64,000 nt of DNA from Loxodes magnus (lineage: Eukaryota > Ciliophora > Karyorelictea > Loxodida > Loxodidae), in NCBI GenBank assembly GCA_946699065.1, contig CAMPDV010000024.1, positions 558,001 through 622,000 of the forward strand. Direction: 5' to 3'. This document shows positions 11,251-23,675 of this stretch, piece by piece. Numbering within the stretch: the stretch's first letter is position 1; every line of letters begins with the position of its first letter. Under the pieces are notes generated by a model. The model worked only from the letters and a program-made list of their open reading frames with translations. It was not told where the DNA came from and searched no databases. A program made the position numbers and the translations under genes.

Positions 11251-12552
11251 CTTCATAAATTGCTTTTAATCAATTTGAAATTAAAAAAATTGCTAAATAA
11301 TTAGAAATAATTTGATATATATAAGCAAAAAATCAAAATAATTTATGCTTAGTCAAATTAATAAAATGCTAATTCTTAATTTTAACCATTAATAATCATA
11401 AGCTTTTCATATATAATATTTGCTATTATCTTTTGCTTATTTTTAGAATCTCAAGCGGAGAAAAAATCTTCTGTCATATAAAGTTTTAATATGGATGAGG
11501 CTGCTTTAAATATAATTTATGCTTTAATTTCATTTTAATTAAGATATATCTAATAATTTATGTAAACTTTGCCTTTCTAATTTCCTAAATGTTTATCTTT
11601 AATATTTAAAGCCATTTAGCTTTTTTCATGATATGAGCTTTCTGATAAAAAAAACATATCCAATTAAGAAATTTAAATAAAAGCTAAGGTATTTAAAGTT
11701 ATTTTGTCTTAACTTATAAATGGTATGAAGATTATTTTTTGGATATGAATACATATGTAAATGAGGCTATTATTATTATTCTTTTATATTTAGATTATTT
11801 TGCTTTATGTATGGCATTATTATTAATCAAATAACTAACATTTAATTTTTTCTATAAGAATATAGTTATAAAAGATATAAGATTAAAGGTAAAAATTCCT
11901 CAACAACTTTTTTTAGGAAAAATAGGAAATATAACTTTCAAAACATAAATTTTAGAACCCTTTCTAAAGATAGTTTCAATCATATAAACTCCAATAAATT
12001 TAATTATATAAACTATGATGCTTAAACATATTTTTGAACGCATTTAAAAGCAATTTAGTCTACAATTAATTTAAAATACTTTTAGAAAATAAAAAATAGG
12101 AAAAAGAGCAAACTTCTAAATATTTTAAATGAGAGATATTATTTAAATCACTATCTACAATTTAAAATGCATTGCAATAGTTAATTAGTTTAAATATCTA
12201 AAGCCAATTTAATACCAAGAATCTATTTTTAATTTAAAAAAATAAATGAAAAAGAAATAGATAAAAGAGCTAGAGCAAGCATAGTATGTTTAAGTATAAA
12301 TAAAATTACTTAAGAGCTAACTTAACTTTAATCTCATAATATTAAAAATGTATTTAGAAAAGAAATAAGCAATATAAATTAATAAATATCAATAATAATA
12401 AATTTACTCATTATTAAATGTTCAATACATGTTCTTATTGCCTATGTCTTTAATACTGATCTTAAATTATTTTTAAATAATTATGCTATTTAACTTTAAT
12501 AACTATTATAATAAGTTGCTCTTTGAAAAAATGTAAAAGGTAAAATAAAAGG
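11251..12552 (+). pseudogene. possible degenerate paralogue of the upstream membrane protein
   Basis: The frame continues past TGA 11248 with further TGA. At 11400-11650 it gives a hydrophobic span and a segment (ISFQLRYIQQFMQTLPFQFP) resembling the span after the extracellular domain of the 7270-11250 protein (LAIQFLQYISMIPQID). Beyond about 11800 coding quality decays. The upstream TGA may instead be Trp and the protein longer. I favour a partial tandem duplicate that has degenerated. Confidence 0.3.
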
Positions 12553-13392
12553 ATGAAATAAGAACTTTATCTAATTAGTTAATTAGTTAATCTATTATAT
12601 TCTTTATTATTTATGAATAAAGCTTCTTTAATTAACTAAATCAATACAACCTACATATAAACATAAGCTTTTGATAGATAGAAGTTACATTTATTTCAAC
12701 CAACTTAGTTTCAATTGTAAATTACACCAATTTCTTTTTTAAATATTAGATAAATTTAATCTACCAATTACTTAGTAAATAAATACCTAAAGTATTAAGA
12801 AAAGCAACACAAAGTAATTCTAATAAATGAAGTCATATAAATATTCTAGAAGGTATTATTTATTTAATTATTTACTAATAATATTAAAGTAAATGGATAG
12901 TAACTCTTTAATGACTACGCTATGATACATCTACATAGAATAAACTAAATTCATCTTCCTTCTTAATTTCTATTAATTTTTCTTTAACAATTATTTAGCT
13001 GGAAAATTTATTTAGCTATAGGATTCTATGAAAATAATTAAGAATTTAGAGTTTTAAATAGATATTTGGGACAGTAAAGTATCCTTAATTTAATAAAAAT
13101 ATAAGCAACTATATTTTATTTTAATAATTATTGGGAAATTCCTATTTTTCAACTATTTTATTTGTCTTTTCTTCATAAGAGTCCAGATTTTTATTATATT
13201 TTAAAGTTAACTTTCACTTTCAATAGATATGCTATCTTAGGATTTATAAAAGGATAATTATTTTATTTAAAAGATAGGAATAGAAAAAGAGAAATTTAAT
13301 ATTAAGCCAACTGGAAGGTATTCCTAGCTTAATCTTTTTTGTCAAATAATGAAATAAGGAATTTTATCTCTATGTAATTTAATTTTAAATGA
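12553..13392 (+). CDS. hypothetical protein, A+T-rich ORF
   Basis: ATG 12553 (or 12613) to TGA 13390, 279 residues, with no internal TGA and three TGG Trp codons. Chance sequence of this composition would favour TGA over TGG. Gly, Ala, Pro and Asp appear at moderate frequency, better than in neighbouring spurious frames. The N-terminus is hydrophobic (LISQLVNLLYSLLF), possibly a signal or anchor. No family was recognised. It is in the same frame as the large gene upstream but separated from it by several TGA codons. Confidence 0.4.
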
Positions 13393-14005
13393 TGCTATAA
13401 AATGAAATTAAGAATATATTGAACAGTAAAATTAAAAAGTAAGCAGATACGCTGGACATCGCATATTAATAAGTTTTTTTTATTTTATAAAAAGAAGGTT
13501 TCAAAGAAATGAAAACTCAGTTTAGATTCAAAACGAGTTCAAAAAAAATTAAAAATATAGGATTATAATATAAATAATAAAAACATTATAAAATAATTAT
13601 TTTTAAGAAAGACTATTTTTTGTATTATTTTCATAGTATAAATGCTAAATATTGATTTAATATTATACTAAGTAAATAATTTATATCAATTAAATAAAAG
13701 AAAAAAAGAAAATTTAAATTTGATGAAATTAGTTCAATATATTTATTAAATAAAAAAATTTAAGTATTTATTATACATTTATCTAAATGCAATATTATTA
13801 AGTTGCTATTGTAGTGATGAAGTATTTTCCTAGTGAAGTGTGAAAACATTATTTATAATAATTTAAGTTTATTATATATTAAATAAAAGTATTATAAAAA
13901 GTTAATATTAGAATAAAATATTTAAAAATGTTAAATTAATATTATAGCATTAATATATTTTTAAGTTAATTAGGGGTTTATATTATATTAATTTAAGAGA
14001 ATTTT
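13393..14005. other. A+T-rich intergenic, nothing recognised
   Basis: 3' flanks of two convergent genes; low complexity, no repeat seen. Confidence 0.5.
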
Positions 14006-14461
14006 TCAGAGTCTGAACAAAACTCTTGACCATGCAACCCAGGACTATGAAGAAGTTGTAGTTATCTTAAAGCTTTTTATTTTATTGCTTACTTTTATTG
14101 GAACTATTTGTTAATGCTAAAGGAATTCAGTAGTCTCAATAAATTTTTTTTCTACCTACTCCTAGTTGTTAACCACTTCAATTTCATAAATATATTTAAC
14201 ATCACATGAAGGGCTAGTATTTACTACCAAATCAATTTGATCAACAAAATTAGGTTACTTTAAATCTATTTATAACCAACCTGGTGTGTGTTATCCTGAA
14301 TTCCAACCTTGCCATCCAGGAGACATATCTGGAGTGAGTAAATATTTCAGTTCATGCTAAGTATCTCAGTACTATGAAGAAAAGGTAACAACAACATCTT
14401 CAAATTTAATAAAATTATCTGAACTAAATAATTTTATTTGAATATCAGATTCTCTCTCCAT
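14006..14461 (-). CDS. small F5/8 type C (discoidin-like) domain protein
   Basis: 151 residues, ATG at 14461 (MERESDIQIKL), TGA at 14006. The whole protein reads as one galactose-binding-like fold: PGWQGWNSGQHTPGWLQIDL, then VDQIDLVVN, YEIEVVNN, KSFKITTTS, and an end of WSRVLFRL. This matches the WLxIDLG, xxIxI and final R-V-x-L pattern of F5/8C domains, which bind glycans or lipids. There is no signal peptide, so it is probably cytosolic or non-classically targeted. It is interrupted in the standard code by TAA/TAG (Gln) and one TGA (Trp in QYWDTQ). Domain length of about 150 is as expected for the family. Neighbours give no functional hint. Confidence 0.75.
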
Positions 14462-15634
14462 TTAAGATAAGTTACTTTCTTAATTATTTTTGTATAGTTA
14501 AATTATATCAAAATTAAATAAAAAACGTTATTAAAATAATGCTTTTTGACTAATCCTTCTAAATAATAACCAAATAATAAAAATTGAATTAGATTTAATA
14601 GATTAGCCAAATATCAATAATAATAGATAAATATTTAAATTATAATTAAAATAGAATATAAATAAATCAGATTATGTAAAATAATTCTATCTTATATCTA
14701 AAATAGTAAAAGTAAAAGTGATTATCTTTAAATAAAGGTGTAAAAAATAAAGATAATTTAAACTGCTTTATTTATAATAAAACATTTATAATAAAATTAA
14801 ATACTCATCTAATTATTTATTCACTAAATATTCTATAGAATCTTTAAATCTTTTTACAAAAATTAAAAAGATTTTATTAAGTTTTATATATAATAAGGTA
14901 GACTAATAAGAAATTGCTAAATTATTAAAATATTTTATTAAATTTTAAACTATTTTATATAGAAAGAAACATAAATGAAGTGTCATAATCACCTAATAAT
15001 CTAATTAAAAAAAGTAGAATTTATAAAAAGAAATTATTAAATAAAACTTTGAATATTTAAATAGAAATATTTAAGTAGATAATGGTGTTTAATATTATCT
15101 AAAAAACTAATTAAGGATTTCTTTATTTGTATTTTTTTTGTACTTTCCTATCTTTTTTCTTGCAAATTTTTAAAATTTAATTTAAATACATTTTAATTAT
15201 TTAATTAAAAATTTAATTCTTTATTATTTAGATAAATCTAAGTTTCTTAGTTCTTTTTATATAATTTTAGCAAAAAAATATTTTCTGCAGTATATAGAGT
15301 TAGAGCTTTATAATATCATTATCCAAGCATTCTTTCCTAAATTTAATTTTTACTTTTTTAGGGAATACTGCAGTATAAAATAAAAATGAAGATAATTTTA
15401 ATAAATTTTAGTAATTATTATATAAAGACTAAAGTTAGATTATTTCAAAATTAAATTTTATGCTCATACACTTAAATAATTTTATTTTTATAATTTAGCT
15501 ATTAGCTTAATTTCAAATTAACGATAAAGATCAAGTTAATTAAACAAGATTTAAGGACAAAGTTAGTTAATCATAATTTCTTAAAATTATTTTAGAGAAA
15601 TAAGTTAGTAATTTAAGGTAAGCTTTTTTATTTT
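14462..15634. other. A+T-rich intergenic with one inverted repeat
   Basis: Low complexity apart from CTGCAGTAT near 15294 and its reverse complement ATACTGCAG near 15366, a 9-bp inverted repeat with a ~65-nt loop. No gene recognised. Confidence 0.5.
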
Positions 15635-15962
15635 ATATAAATAAATAAATGAGATTATAGAGCGCGTTGCATCCCAAAGGTGAGCAGCTCTTTAATAAAG
15701 ATTTTTAAAGTTAAAAAATTCCTTGTTGAAGTCTTTCCCAGTGCTAGCATTCCCTTGTGAGTTTTGTCTTCTATGGGACCACGATCGTAATTCTACCCTA
15801 AGAGACATTAGTATCTGGCATTTTAGTCGTTAATGCTACTTGATGCTTCTTCGATCTTGTCTTCTCTTCTCTTGACTGGTTCTTCACCTATGAGGTACTT
15901 CCTGGCACCAGAATTTAAGTCCGTTTCAGTTGGAGAATTGCTCCTCCCTATTTATTTAAAAT
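15635..15962 (-). mobile_element. element with 3' hairpin module and coding-like body (copy with unique body)
   Basis: Minus strand 15960 to 15695 reads as a normal-composition peptide rich in Gly, Glu, Asp and Arg (…ARKYLIGEEPVKRREDKIE…, …YDRGPIEDKTHKGMLALG…) without TGA, then enters the hairpin module (15650-15694) and a TTTA tail. The 5' end is abrupt at about 15962 with no start codon, as in a 5'-truncated retrocopy. Its body differs from the twin-hairpin copies at 4.4, 17.3 and 30.4 kb, although the 3' module is the same. The parental gene was not identified. Confidence 0.55.
15650..15694 (-). repeat. shared 3' hairpin module, copy 2
   Basis: Most diverged copy (loop region GCATCCCAAAGGTG on the + strand), keeping GATTATAGAGCGCG and CAGCTCTTT arms and flanked by an ATAAATAAAT tail. 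Confidence 0.65.
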
Positions 15963-16198
15963 AAATATATATAATAAATCATTTAAGCTGATATAAATAA
16001 TTAAAATAAAAGTAGTATAAAGCATATGCTACAAATTATTATTTGTTTGCTATATCAATTCAATTAAGACATATCGCTGCTTTAATATTTTGCTTTTATA
16101 TTAGAAATAAATAAATAGAAATAAATTATTTAATTAGCTTAATTAAGAATTATTCCTCTTATATGTAATTAAAACTACATAAGCTTAATTTAAAAATT

Positions 16199-17278
16199 AT
16201 GTCTAAACTTAATAAAAGCTTTATATAAGAATAATTTTATCTATTATTTTCCTAGCATTTTTCAATATACTAAATAAGATAAGTTTTTATTATATTTAAT
16301 TATGATATTTGTTTATTTAAATTAAATCGTCAATTATATTTTAATATATCAACTATTTAATTAAAAAATCTAAGCAAGTAGAGAATATTTATTATTTTAT
16401 CGTATCAAGAAAAACGACTATAAGACAAATAGAAAAGCATTTCAATAAAAGAATAGGATAATTAATCCTTATCTTAATAATATGACTAAACGAAGAAAGT
16501 TTCCAGTGAGCATAATGATATAATTTATAATCTTTCAGAGAGAATAAGAGAACTCTTTGATGCTTATTGAACAACTGACAATAGAAACTAAATACTTAAG
16601 ATAGCAAATTTCTTAAAATAAAGTTTAGCAAAGAACAGCTTTAGCGTTAATCGAATTGACAAATTTCAATAATTACTGAAGTACTATGTCTGATATCATG
16701 AATCTAAAATAAATGAAAAATGGAGATTAAAAGAACTGAAATAAATAAAGTTTTGGAAAATCTAGGAAACTACATTCTTTCTTAGTAAAAATATAATATG
16801 TAGATACTTTAATATCGGAATTCTTCCTAGTATCTTATAAAATGTGCTTTAAATTAAAAAAAACTTAAAAGAAAAGAGGATGAAAGAATTAGCAAGATTT
16901 TTTATAAATAACAATAGAGTCTAAATTTTTAAATTGAACAAGAATAAACCTTAATCAGATAGAAGGAGAGTGATAATTATCCATATAAAAATTATAAAGA
17001 AATCTATCTCGATAAAAAATGAATAGTTGAAACTGGCTGAAAATACAGAATTTTAAATTAGTTAGATAAGCAATTAGATTAATTAATAATGTACAAATAT
17101 TTAGCAAACTAATTTTATAAATATTTAAAATTAATTATTCTTTTAGTTTAAATATTATGATATTTATTATTTGTACTTTTATTATTATAAGGTTAATAAT
17201 TTAATTACTGAATAATAAAAAGTTTTTTAATATATTTTATCATAAATTTATATTATAAATAATAATAAATAAATTTGA
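16199..17278 (+). CDS. hypothetical protein; ORF ends inside a repeat element
   Basis: ATG 16199 (MSKLNKSFIQEQF) to TGA 17276. Residues about 60-300 look coding (SERIRELFDAYW…, NRIDKFQQLLKYYVWYHESK), with two TGA read as Trp. The last ~80 codons are A+T-rich Asn/Gln/Tyr sequence, probably not original coding. The TGA that closes the frame lies at the start of the hairpin module of the inserted element. Either the true stop is missing or the gene has been disrupted. No family was recognised; Gly is scarce, which lowers confidence. Confidence 0.4.
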
Positions 17279-17772
17279 TTATAGAGCGCGTAGCACTCTC
17301 GTTGGCGCGCAGCTCTTTAAAAAAAATGTTTCATACTGACAAGAATGTTTCTTACTGATAAAATTATCAGATACCGATAAATCTTGTTCAATACTGGTAT
17401 AATTATTCAGTACTGATAAAAATGTTCAATACTGATATAATTTAAGAATACTCGTAATATTTAATACTTGCTGGAGGTCCAAGGACATGGCAGGATTGTG
17501 TCTCATTGCATCACCAAAGCAGAGGACGACATGTGTCAATTGTGGGTACTTAAATTCCCCACCTCTGATGAAGCTCGCAATAGTATTTCTTTTTCGTTCC
17601 AGAATTAAATCCAAATTAAGCCAAGCCAGTTTCGAAGGTCTAAGAATTTTATGTCTCGAGGCCAAACCAAAGCAGAGGAAGACATAAAGTCGATTATGGG
17701 TACTTAACTTCCCCAACCTCTGATGAAGACGACCTTGTTGTTCACCTTCGAACAACTATGGCGGTTTTAAAG
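17258..17772 (-). mobile_element. retroposon-like element, copy B
   Basis: Second of three near-identical copies. Hairpin module 17275-17319, iterons 17326-17445, and twin stem units with CAGAGG/CCTCTG pairs at 17520-17567 and 17673-17722; the inner stem GTGGG…CCCAC in the first is perfect. The copies differ mainly by scattered substitutions, so they appear young. Convergent ORFs on both sides (16199-17278 and 18308-17742) each take their stop codon from inside this element. Confidence 0.7.
17275..17319 (-). repeat. shared 3' hairpin module, copy 3
   Basis: Arms AGAGCGCG and CGCGCAGCTCT on the + strand around TAGCACTCTCGTTGG; A+T-rich AAAT-type tail at 17255-17274. Confidence 0.75.
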
Positions 17773-18308
17773 AATATTTAATAAATTATTAATTTAAGAC
17801 TTTTCTTTTCTTTTAAGTAGTTTTTATAGAAAATTGAAAATATTTCATTTATCTCAAATTGTTTTACTCTTTTAATCTTCTTATAGTTTTACATATTTAT
17901 TAAAACTTTTATTTTAAGTTATCTTAAATTAAATATACTTAATGACTCTTTTTATTAAATTATATTTAATTTAAAAAGGGTGAATCTTGCCTCTGAAGGT
18001 TACGAGAAGAATTTCCCAAAGATGAATTGACTGAGAAGCAAGCTTTCTAAATGTTGGATTAGACTAATCTCTTAATCATGGGTGGGAAATATATCTGTAA
18101 TCGCCTGTTTGCTTCCGGTGCTTTGGAGAATTGGAACTGCAACCTTGGCCGCAATTAGAAGAGAAAATGATATGTGAATATTGGGATTTAAAAGACTTAA
18201 AAATTGACTTTTTAAAGATATACTCCCTATTGAAGGGCTACATACTCTATAATAACATTTTTTATTAAAAAAATGCACTTAAAATTAAACATTCTAATAG
18301 AAAGTCAT
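17742..18308 (-). CDS. hypothetical protein; stop inside repeat element
   Basis: 188 residues from ATG at 18308 (MTFYQNVQFQVHFF) to TGA at 17742. Residues about 10-110 have balanced composition with Gly, Pro and Ala (SPSIGSISLKSQ, LLIAAKVAVPILQ, FGKFFSQPSEARF) and are convincing. The C-terminal third is A+T-rich, and the last nine codons are repeat-element sequence. No TGA-Trp is used. No family was recognised. The 3' end may have been replaced by the insertion, or the G+C-rich part (17990-18260) may itself be another inserted fragment. Confidence 0.45.
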
Positions 18309-18971
18309 ATAAATATTAAAATTTTAACTTAACTTTTTAATTTTTACTGTTTTTATACCTTTTTAATTTGATTTTAATCTTTTGATAAACGAATTTATAA
18401 TAGCTCGATTACTCTGACTTAACAATTAAACTTTTAAATATTTTTAATTTAATTTTTAATTATTAGATTAACTTTAAATTTTTAAGATATATAATTTGTT
18501 TAATATTATTTTACATAAAATCTGAAAAATGCAAAAAGAATCATTTTGAAATATTAAATAATTGCCAGTTTATTAAAGCTACCAAAATTTTATAATTTTT
18601 ACCTAAATTACTTTTTAAAGCAAAATATAAATTAATTTATATCTTTAAATTAAAATTTGAATATAAAAATAAATATAATTATTAATTAATTTTGGATCAC
18701 AAAAATTAACTTTTATTTATTAATGCTTTAATTTTCTTTAAGATATATATTTGTATTTTATTCAAATTTTTAATAATTTATTTTTAATTTAAATCGTAAA
18801 TTATTTAAAAAAGTTTAAATTTTAAAATATTTATTAAACTCTAATTTTTTTTTATTGTTTATCCTTAAAATTATAAAGAATTCTAAATATATAAATAAAA
18901 TAATTAAATTATTTATATTTTTATTTATTTTATATCTTCCTAAAACTAAGAGAGATTTCTAATTGGATTCA

Positions 18972-19394
18972 ATGTCTTGAAAGGAATTATCTCTAACAAT
19001 TATCCGATCCTAGTAGAAGCTTGAATCCTATTATTATGAAGTATGCGCTCATGACACTCTTTTGTTTTATGGTTGTTAAAACTGATCAGCAGAGTATAGA
19101 TTCAATGCTTTAAAAGAAAAATTTAGAGTAAACAACATAGTAAGGATTTATTAGGCTCCAAATAATCCATATCTTTATCATTGAAAATGCAAGCCATAAG
19201 ATTAAAAACATAACTATAACTAATATTGAAGCATCGATAATTATTTAGAATGATATATTTAAAAATCTATTACTTCTAGTGTGAAAATAATTAGATATAG
19301 AGAAGCTTAATTAAATGTATTTAATCTTTACTTATAAATATATATTAATTAGAAGAATATTTATATTTTTTGGATAGAATTTATAAAAAACTGA
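18972..19394 (+). CDS. hypothetical ORF with five TGA-Trp; related to 31462-31160
   Basis: 140 codons from ATG 18972 (MSWKELSLTII) to TGA 19392, containing five in-frame TGA. Its first 90 bp align with the minus-strand ORF at 31462-31160 (shared DSMS…L…VC at protein level, GGATTCAATGTCTT at DNA level), so it is a dispersed repeat relic or gene family. The opposite strand (19210 to 18950) also reads well with one TGA (MACIFNDKDMDYLEP), so strand is uncertain. Confidence 0.3.
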
Positions 19395-21648
19395 TTTGAT
19401 TAAGAAAAATAATTATTTATAAGCATAAAATAAAAATATTAATCAATTAAAACTAATTGCTAAAAATAAGTAAATATATTTAAAATTAATTAATTATTTT
19501 ATAATACTTATTTAAAATTTTATTCTAATAAAATGTCGCAGTGTTTGATTTATATTATAAAATTAAGATAATTTTTTAATTTGAAAAAATTAGATTTTTC
19601 AATATAATAATGAAAAATATTAAATGAAGCAAACTTTAAAGGAAAACAATGAAAATATTTGTAATAATTTAAGTTTTAAATAAATTTGCATAAATATTAA
19701 AAATAAAGTTTAATTTTTCTAGCTAATTTAAGAAAAATCTTCATATATAAATATAAAACTATTATATTTTTAATTAAAAGATTAGAGGATTTTACATGCT
19801 TAAATAAATTTCAATATTTAAATAATTTAATAAACTTTAAAACTTTTTTATGATTCTTTTATTTTAAATTCATTTTACTTTATAAAAATGAAGTATTAAG
19901 CAAACTATTTAATATATAAGAAATTTTTCTAGAAACATCATGATTATTAATTTATAATATATTCTCCTTAAGGTTTGAAAACAGCGAACTTAGAAATAAA
20001 TAATGAAATTGGATATAAAAAATAATTTTTCTAACATTTCTTAGTATTTTTTATAATATAATTCTTTAATTGAAGAAAATTCCAGCAGATTTTGTTTAAA
20101 AATAATATAATTTTCTCATATTTTAGTAAAGAATATTTTCTATGTTTAAAAATTTACCCAAACTTAAGTTTAAAAAATATAATGTTATTAATTAAAAATA
20201 AATTATAGCTAAATTAAAAAATAACTAAGCAATATATAAATTATATTAATATAAATTAACTTAAAATTTTCTTAGATATTAGTTCAAATTTTTTTATTTT
20301 AGCAATCAAATCTTTTTTTATTATTTAAATTTTAAATATCTTTTATTTAGTGTTTATAATAAGGCAAAAAAATTAATTTTAATCATTTTCAAATTAAGAA
20401 TTGAAGTCTACAACACGTATTTATAAATTAATTTCAAAATTGTTATGCTAAAAAAGTTTCTTTATTTCATAAGCAAATCTAAAAGTTTGCAACACTGTAG
20501 ACATAAAAATTTCAATATTGCATGTATAAACAAAAATATTATTTTATTGAGAAAATCAGCTTAAAATGGCCTTTATAATAAAAAAATTAAAAATTATAGT
20601 AAATTTATAAATTTATTGTATAATATTTATAATATATAGACTAGTTCTATTATAACCAACTAATTATTATATTAATTTACCATTCATTTTATTTTTATTC
20701 TTTATTCATCTTTAAGACTTTTATAAGTTTACGAAATTAGATTAAATATAAAATTACTATATTACTCGAAGCGAAATATACACCACATATAAAGATAAAA
20801 CGTTTTAATATAAAAATAAACTTATTTAGTCTAACATTAACAAAAATTTGTTAAAATTTTAAAGGCAAAAAGTCTTTTAAGTGGAAATTAAAAAAGTATA
20901 AATTAAATAAGTAAAGTTTACTATATTAAATAGATTTTTACTATTAGATTATTAATTAGAAAATTTATTTTGAGTCAAAATCTTTAACAAATTAAAACTA
21001 ATAGAGTAAATATAAAATTAACCTATCTAAAAAAGGAAAGTTATAAATTCTTTATTTTAGAAAAAATTGAAAACAATAGTTTAGATATATATTATTTTTA
21101 TTATATATAAAAAAATAATGAATTTAAAATTTTAGATCATAAATTTCATTTATAAATAGAATAGAAATTAAAATATTTAATTATTTAATTCAGTCATAGT
21201 AATTGCTTAAATAGTCAGTTTTGGACTCATAAATTAATATATAAGAATTAAAACATAATAATGAAAAGTTAATATAAATGTTATAATTTTTATAATTTTA
21301 CTCTTTAATTTTAATCAAAAAGGGATTATACATTTAATATAAACTTATCTTGATATATTTAAAATAAAATAAAAATAAGGATATTCAGATTTAAAAATAA
21401 AGGAATTCTTTGAAATAACATTTAATATATAAAATCCTATTTTATCTAATTTTATATTAGTTTAGTAAATTAGAATTTTAAAAATAAATAATTATTTTTG
21501 CTAATATTTTAAATTTATAAAACAAATTAAGTATAAATATTTATAATAATAATTATTATTAATTTACGTGATTTCACTTTTATTTAGATAATCATAAATC
21601 AAGAGTTTAATGTTAAATAAAAGATACTACATATTTGTTTGGATCTTA
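19395..21648. other. very A+T-rich gene-poor stretch
   Basis: About 15% G+C by eye, homopolymeric A and T runs, no balanced coding frame on either strand. I see no repeat of note. Confidence 0.6.
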
Positions 21649-21822
21649 TCATAAGTACTGAGGATTTTGATTTTGTTTTTTCTGAGAGTTTAAAAATTCA
21701 TTAGTTCGTTGATAAAGATCTTTAATAGCATTACTAATTCTTAATTCTCTATCTAAAGAAGGTAGAAATCATTAGCTATATCCTGCTAAGTTTTATTAGA
21801 TTTTATTGGTGAATTCTATCAT
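21649..21822 (-). CDS. small helical protein, 57 residues
   Basis: ATG at 21822 (MIEFTNKIQQNLAGYS) to TGA at 21649. It shows typical amphipathic-helix composition (PSLDRELRISNAIKDLYQRTNE…), one TGA as Trp (SQWFLP) and four TAA/TAG as Gln. Further in-frame TGA at 21592 and 21574 would extend it to 76 or 82 residues if the first is read as Trp. The size and single helical pair suggest a small subunit of a larger complex, but no family was recognised. Confidence 0.55.
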
Positions 21823-22526
21823 TTCTTAGGTGCCATTTTTTATTATATAATATTTAATTATCTATTTAAAAACTTTTATATATTATATAAATATTTTTGA
21901 CTAAAAGATATTTTCTAATTTAAATAGATATAATTTTTTTATTTTGCAAGCTTAGAATATAAAATAATTAATAAAGAAATGTTTATTTTTTCTTAAAAAT
22001 AAATAATGTTCAATCATAAGTATACACAGAAAAAAAATTAAAATAAATGAAAGAAAGAGAAAACTTATTTAACTAAATTAACATTTTCTTTAAAAATCTT
22101 AATACTTAGAATTCTAATTAGGTGAGTTTGATTTTAAAATAATACTTAAATTTTATAATTAATTATCATTTTTCAATTTTTATTAAGTATCTTTAAGCTT
22201 TAATTTATTCCTTTAAACATTAAAATTTTCGATTATCTTCCAAATTTAAGGATATCCCTCAGTGTTATTACAAAAATATAAAATTTACTTTTCTTCTTTA
22301 ATCCTTTTTTAGATGTAATAATTTGATAATTTAATTTTTACAAATTATTAATAAAATTTTTAATTATTATATAAGTTATTGTGATATATAAGATATAAGA
22401 TATATAAGTCTGCTAACATTTTATTTAAAAAGTTATAAAACAAAATTTAATTTTAATTTTAAATTTCTGAAAAATAATGCCCATATAATTGTTAAAATAT
22501 ATAAGATAAGCTAAAAATAAATAATT
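21823..22526. other. A+T-rich spacer
   Basis: No gene or repeat recognised. Confidence 0.5.
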
Positions 22527-23675
22527 TCAAATTTCAAATTCATTTTTACACAGAAATTTTTTTATCTTTATATAGTTATCAAGTTTAACTAGAATGACTA
22601 ATAATTAAATTACAATTTCACTTTAGCGTTTAAGAATAAGGATATTAAAAATTCTATCTTTGGTTATAAATAAAGTTTTCTTAAATTTCATGTTCTAAGC
22701 TTCATAAATTTCATTAAATAATTTTAAAATTGTTCTACTTTTGTCTTATTCATTAAGAGTCTTAATTTTAATATTATCCCTTAATTAATTGCATAACTTA
22801 AAGACTTTAGATAAATTTAAGCTAATAATAAAATTAATTTGAATATTTTATATATTAAACTTGATAAATCAGGGTATTCTTCTATTTCTCTTTTAAAACT
22901 TAGTAGATAAGTTGCTAATTAATTAACTCATTTAAATATATTTCAGACTAATAATGATTTATTAGTAATTAATATTTTTTAATTAGATCTCAATTTTTTA
23001 AATTATAAGAGTTAAAGCATCTTGTGCATCAAACTTATTTTAAATTAATATTATAAAAGCAAAACCATAGAAATATATATAATAAATATTCCATAATAGG
23101 GATATAAATGATTTAATTTAAATGTATGAGTTATTAAAATATAGTAATCAAGTTTTTTAAACCAAATATATTAGTAAATCCTTGCTTTAGCAAATTTAAG
23201 CTATTATAACTATACAGTTCCTTCTACATATAGAAATATCCTGCTTACGTGATAGAATTAAATGTAGTTATAAGAAAATAATTTTATAGTAATAAAATTG
23301 AAAAAGCTTATTTATAAATGTGATAACTCTTTGATAAATTTAGGAAACATAAAAGCAGACAAAGCTATTTTACCTTAATTTTGATATATTGTAATATTTT
23401 AAGTTTAATGTATTGATTTTTTATAGTTATCTAAAATCATATAATATATACTTATCTACTCTATAAACTAAATAAATCTTAGATATAATGATATATCATA
23501 TATTTAATAAATAGAAAGATAAAATATAAGTGAAGATAAGTTTTAATAATGAATTGACAATAAAGAGATATTAAAATTATTATTTATATCTTTTTGTCTT
23601 ATGAATCGAGAAACTAAAATTTAATTTAGTTAAAACTTAAAATTACTAAAATTTATTTATTACATCAACTTGCAT
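22527..23675 (-). CDS. doubtful A+T-rich ORF
   Basis: 382 codons, ATG at 23675 to TGA at 22527, three internal TGA. The stretch around residues 205-270 (YGFAFIIL…FDAQDALTLI) and the C-terminal segment with Asp/Glu/Arg look protein-like, but Gly is nearly absent overall and G+C is about 18%. The ATG lies within an inverted repeat (CATCAACTTG at 23663 and CAAGTTGATG at 23698). Could be a real, very A+T-rich gene or a chance frame. Confidence 0.3.

Noticed and set aside
17426..17755. 109-residue minus-strand ORF inside the repeat element
   Set aside because: The frame breaks in copy A and differs in copy C, while stems are conserved. More likely a structured RNA element than a protein.
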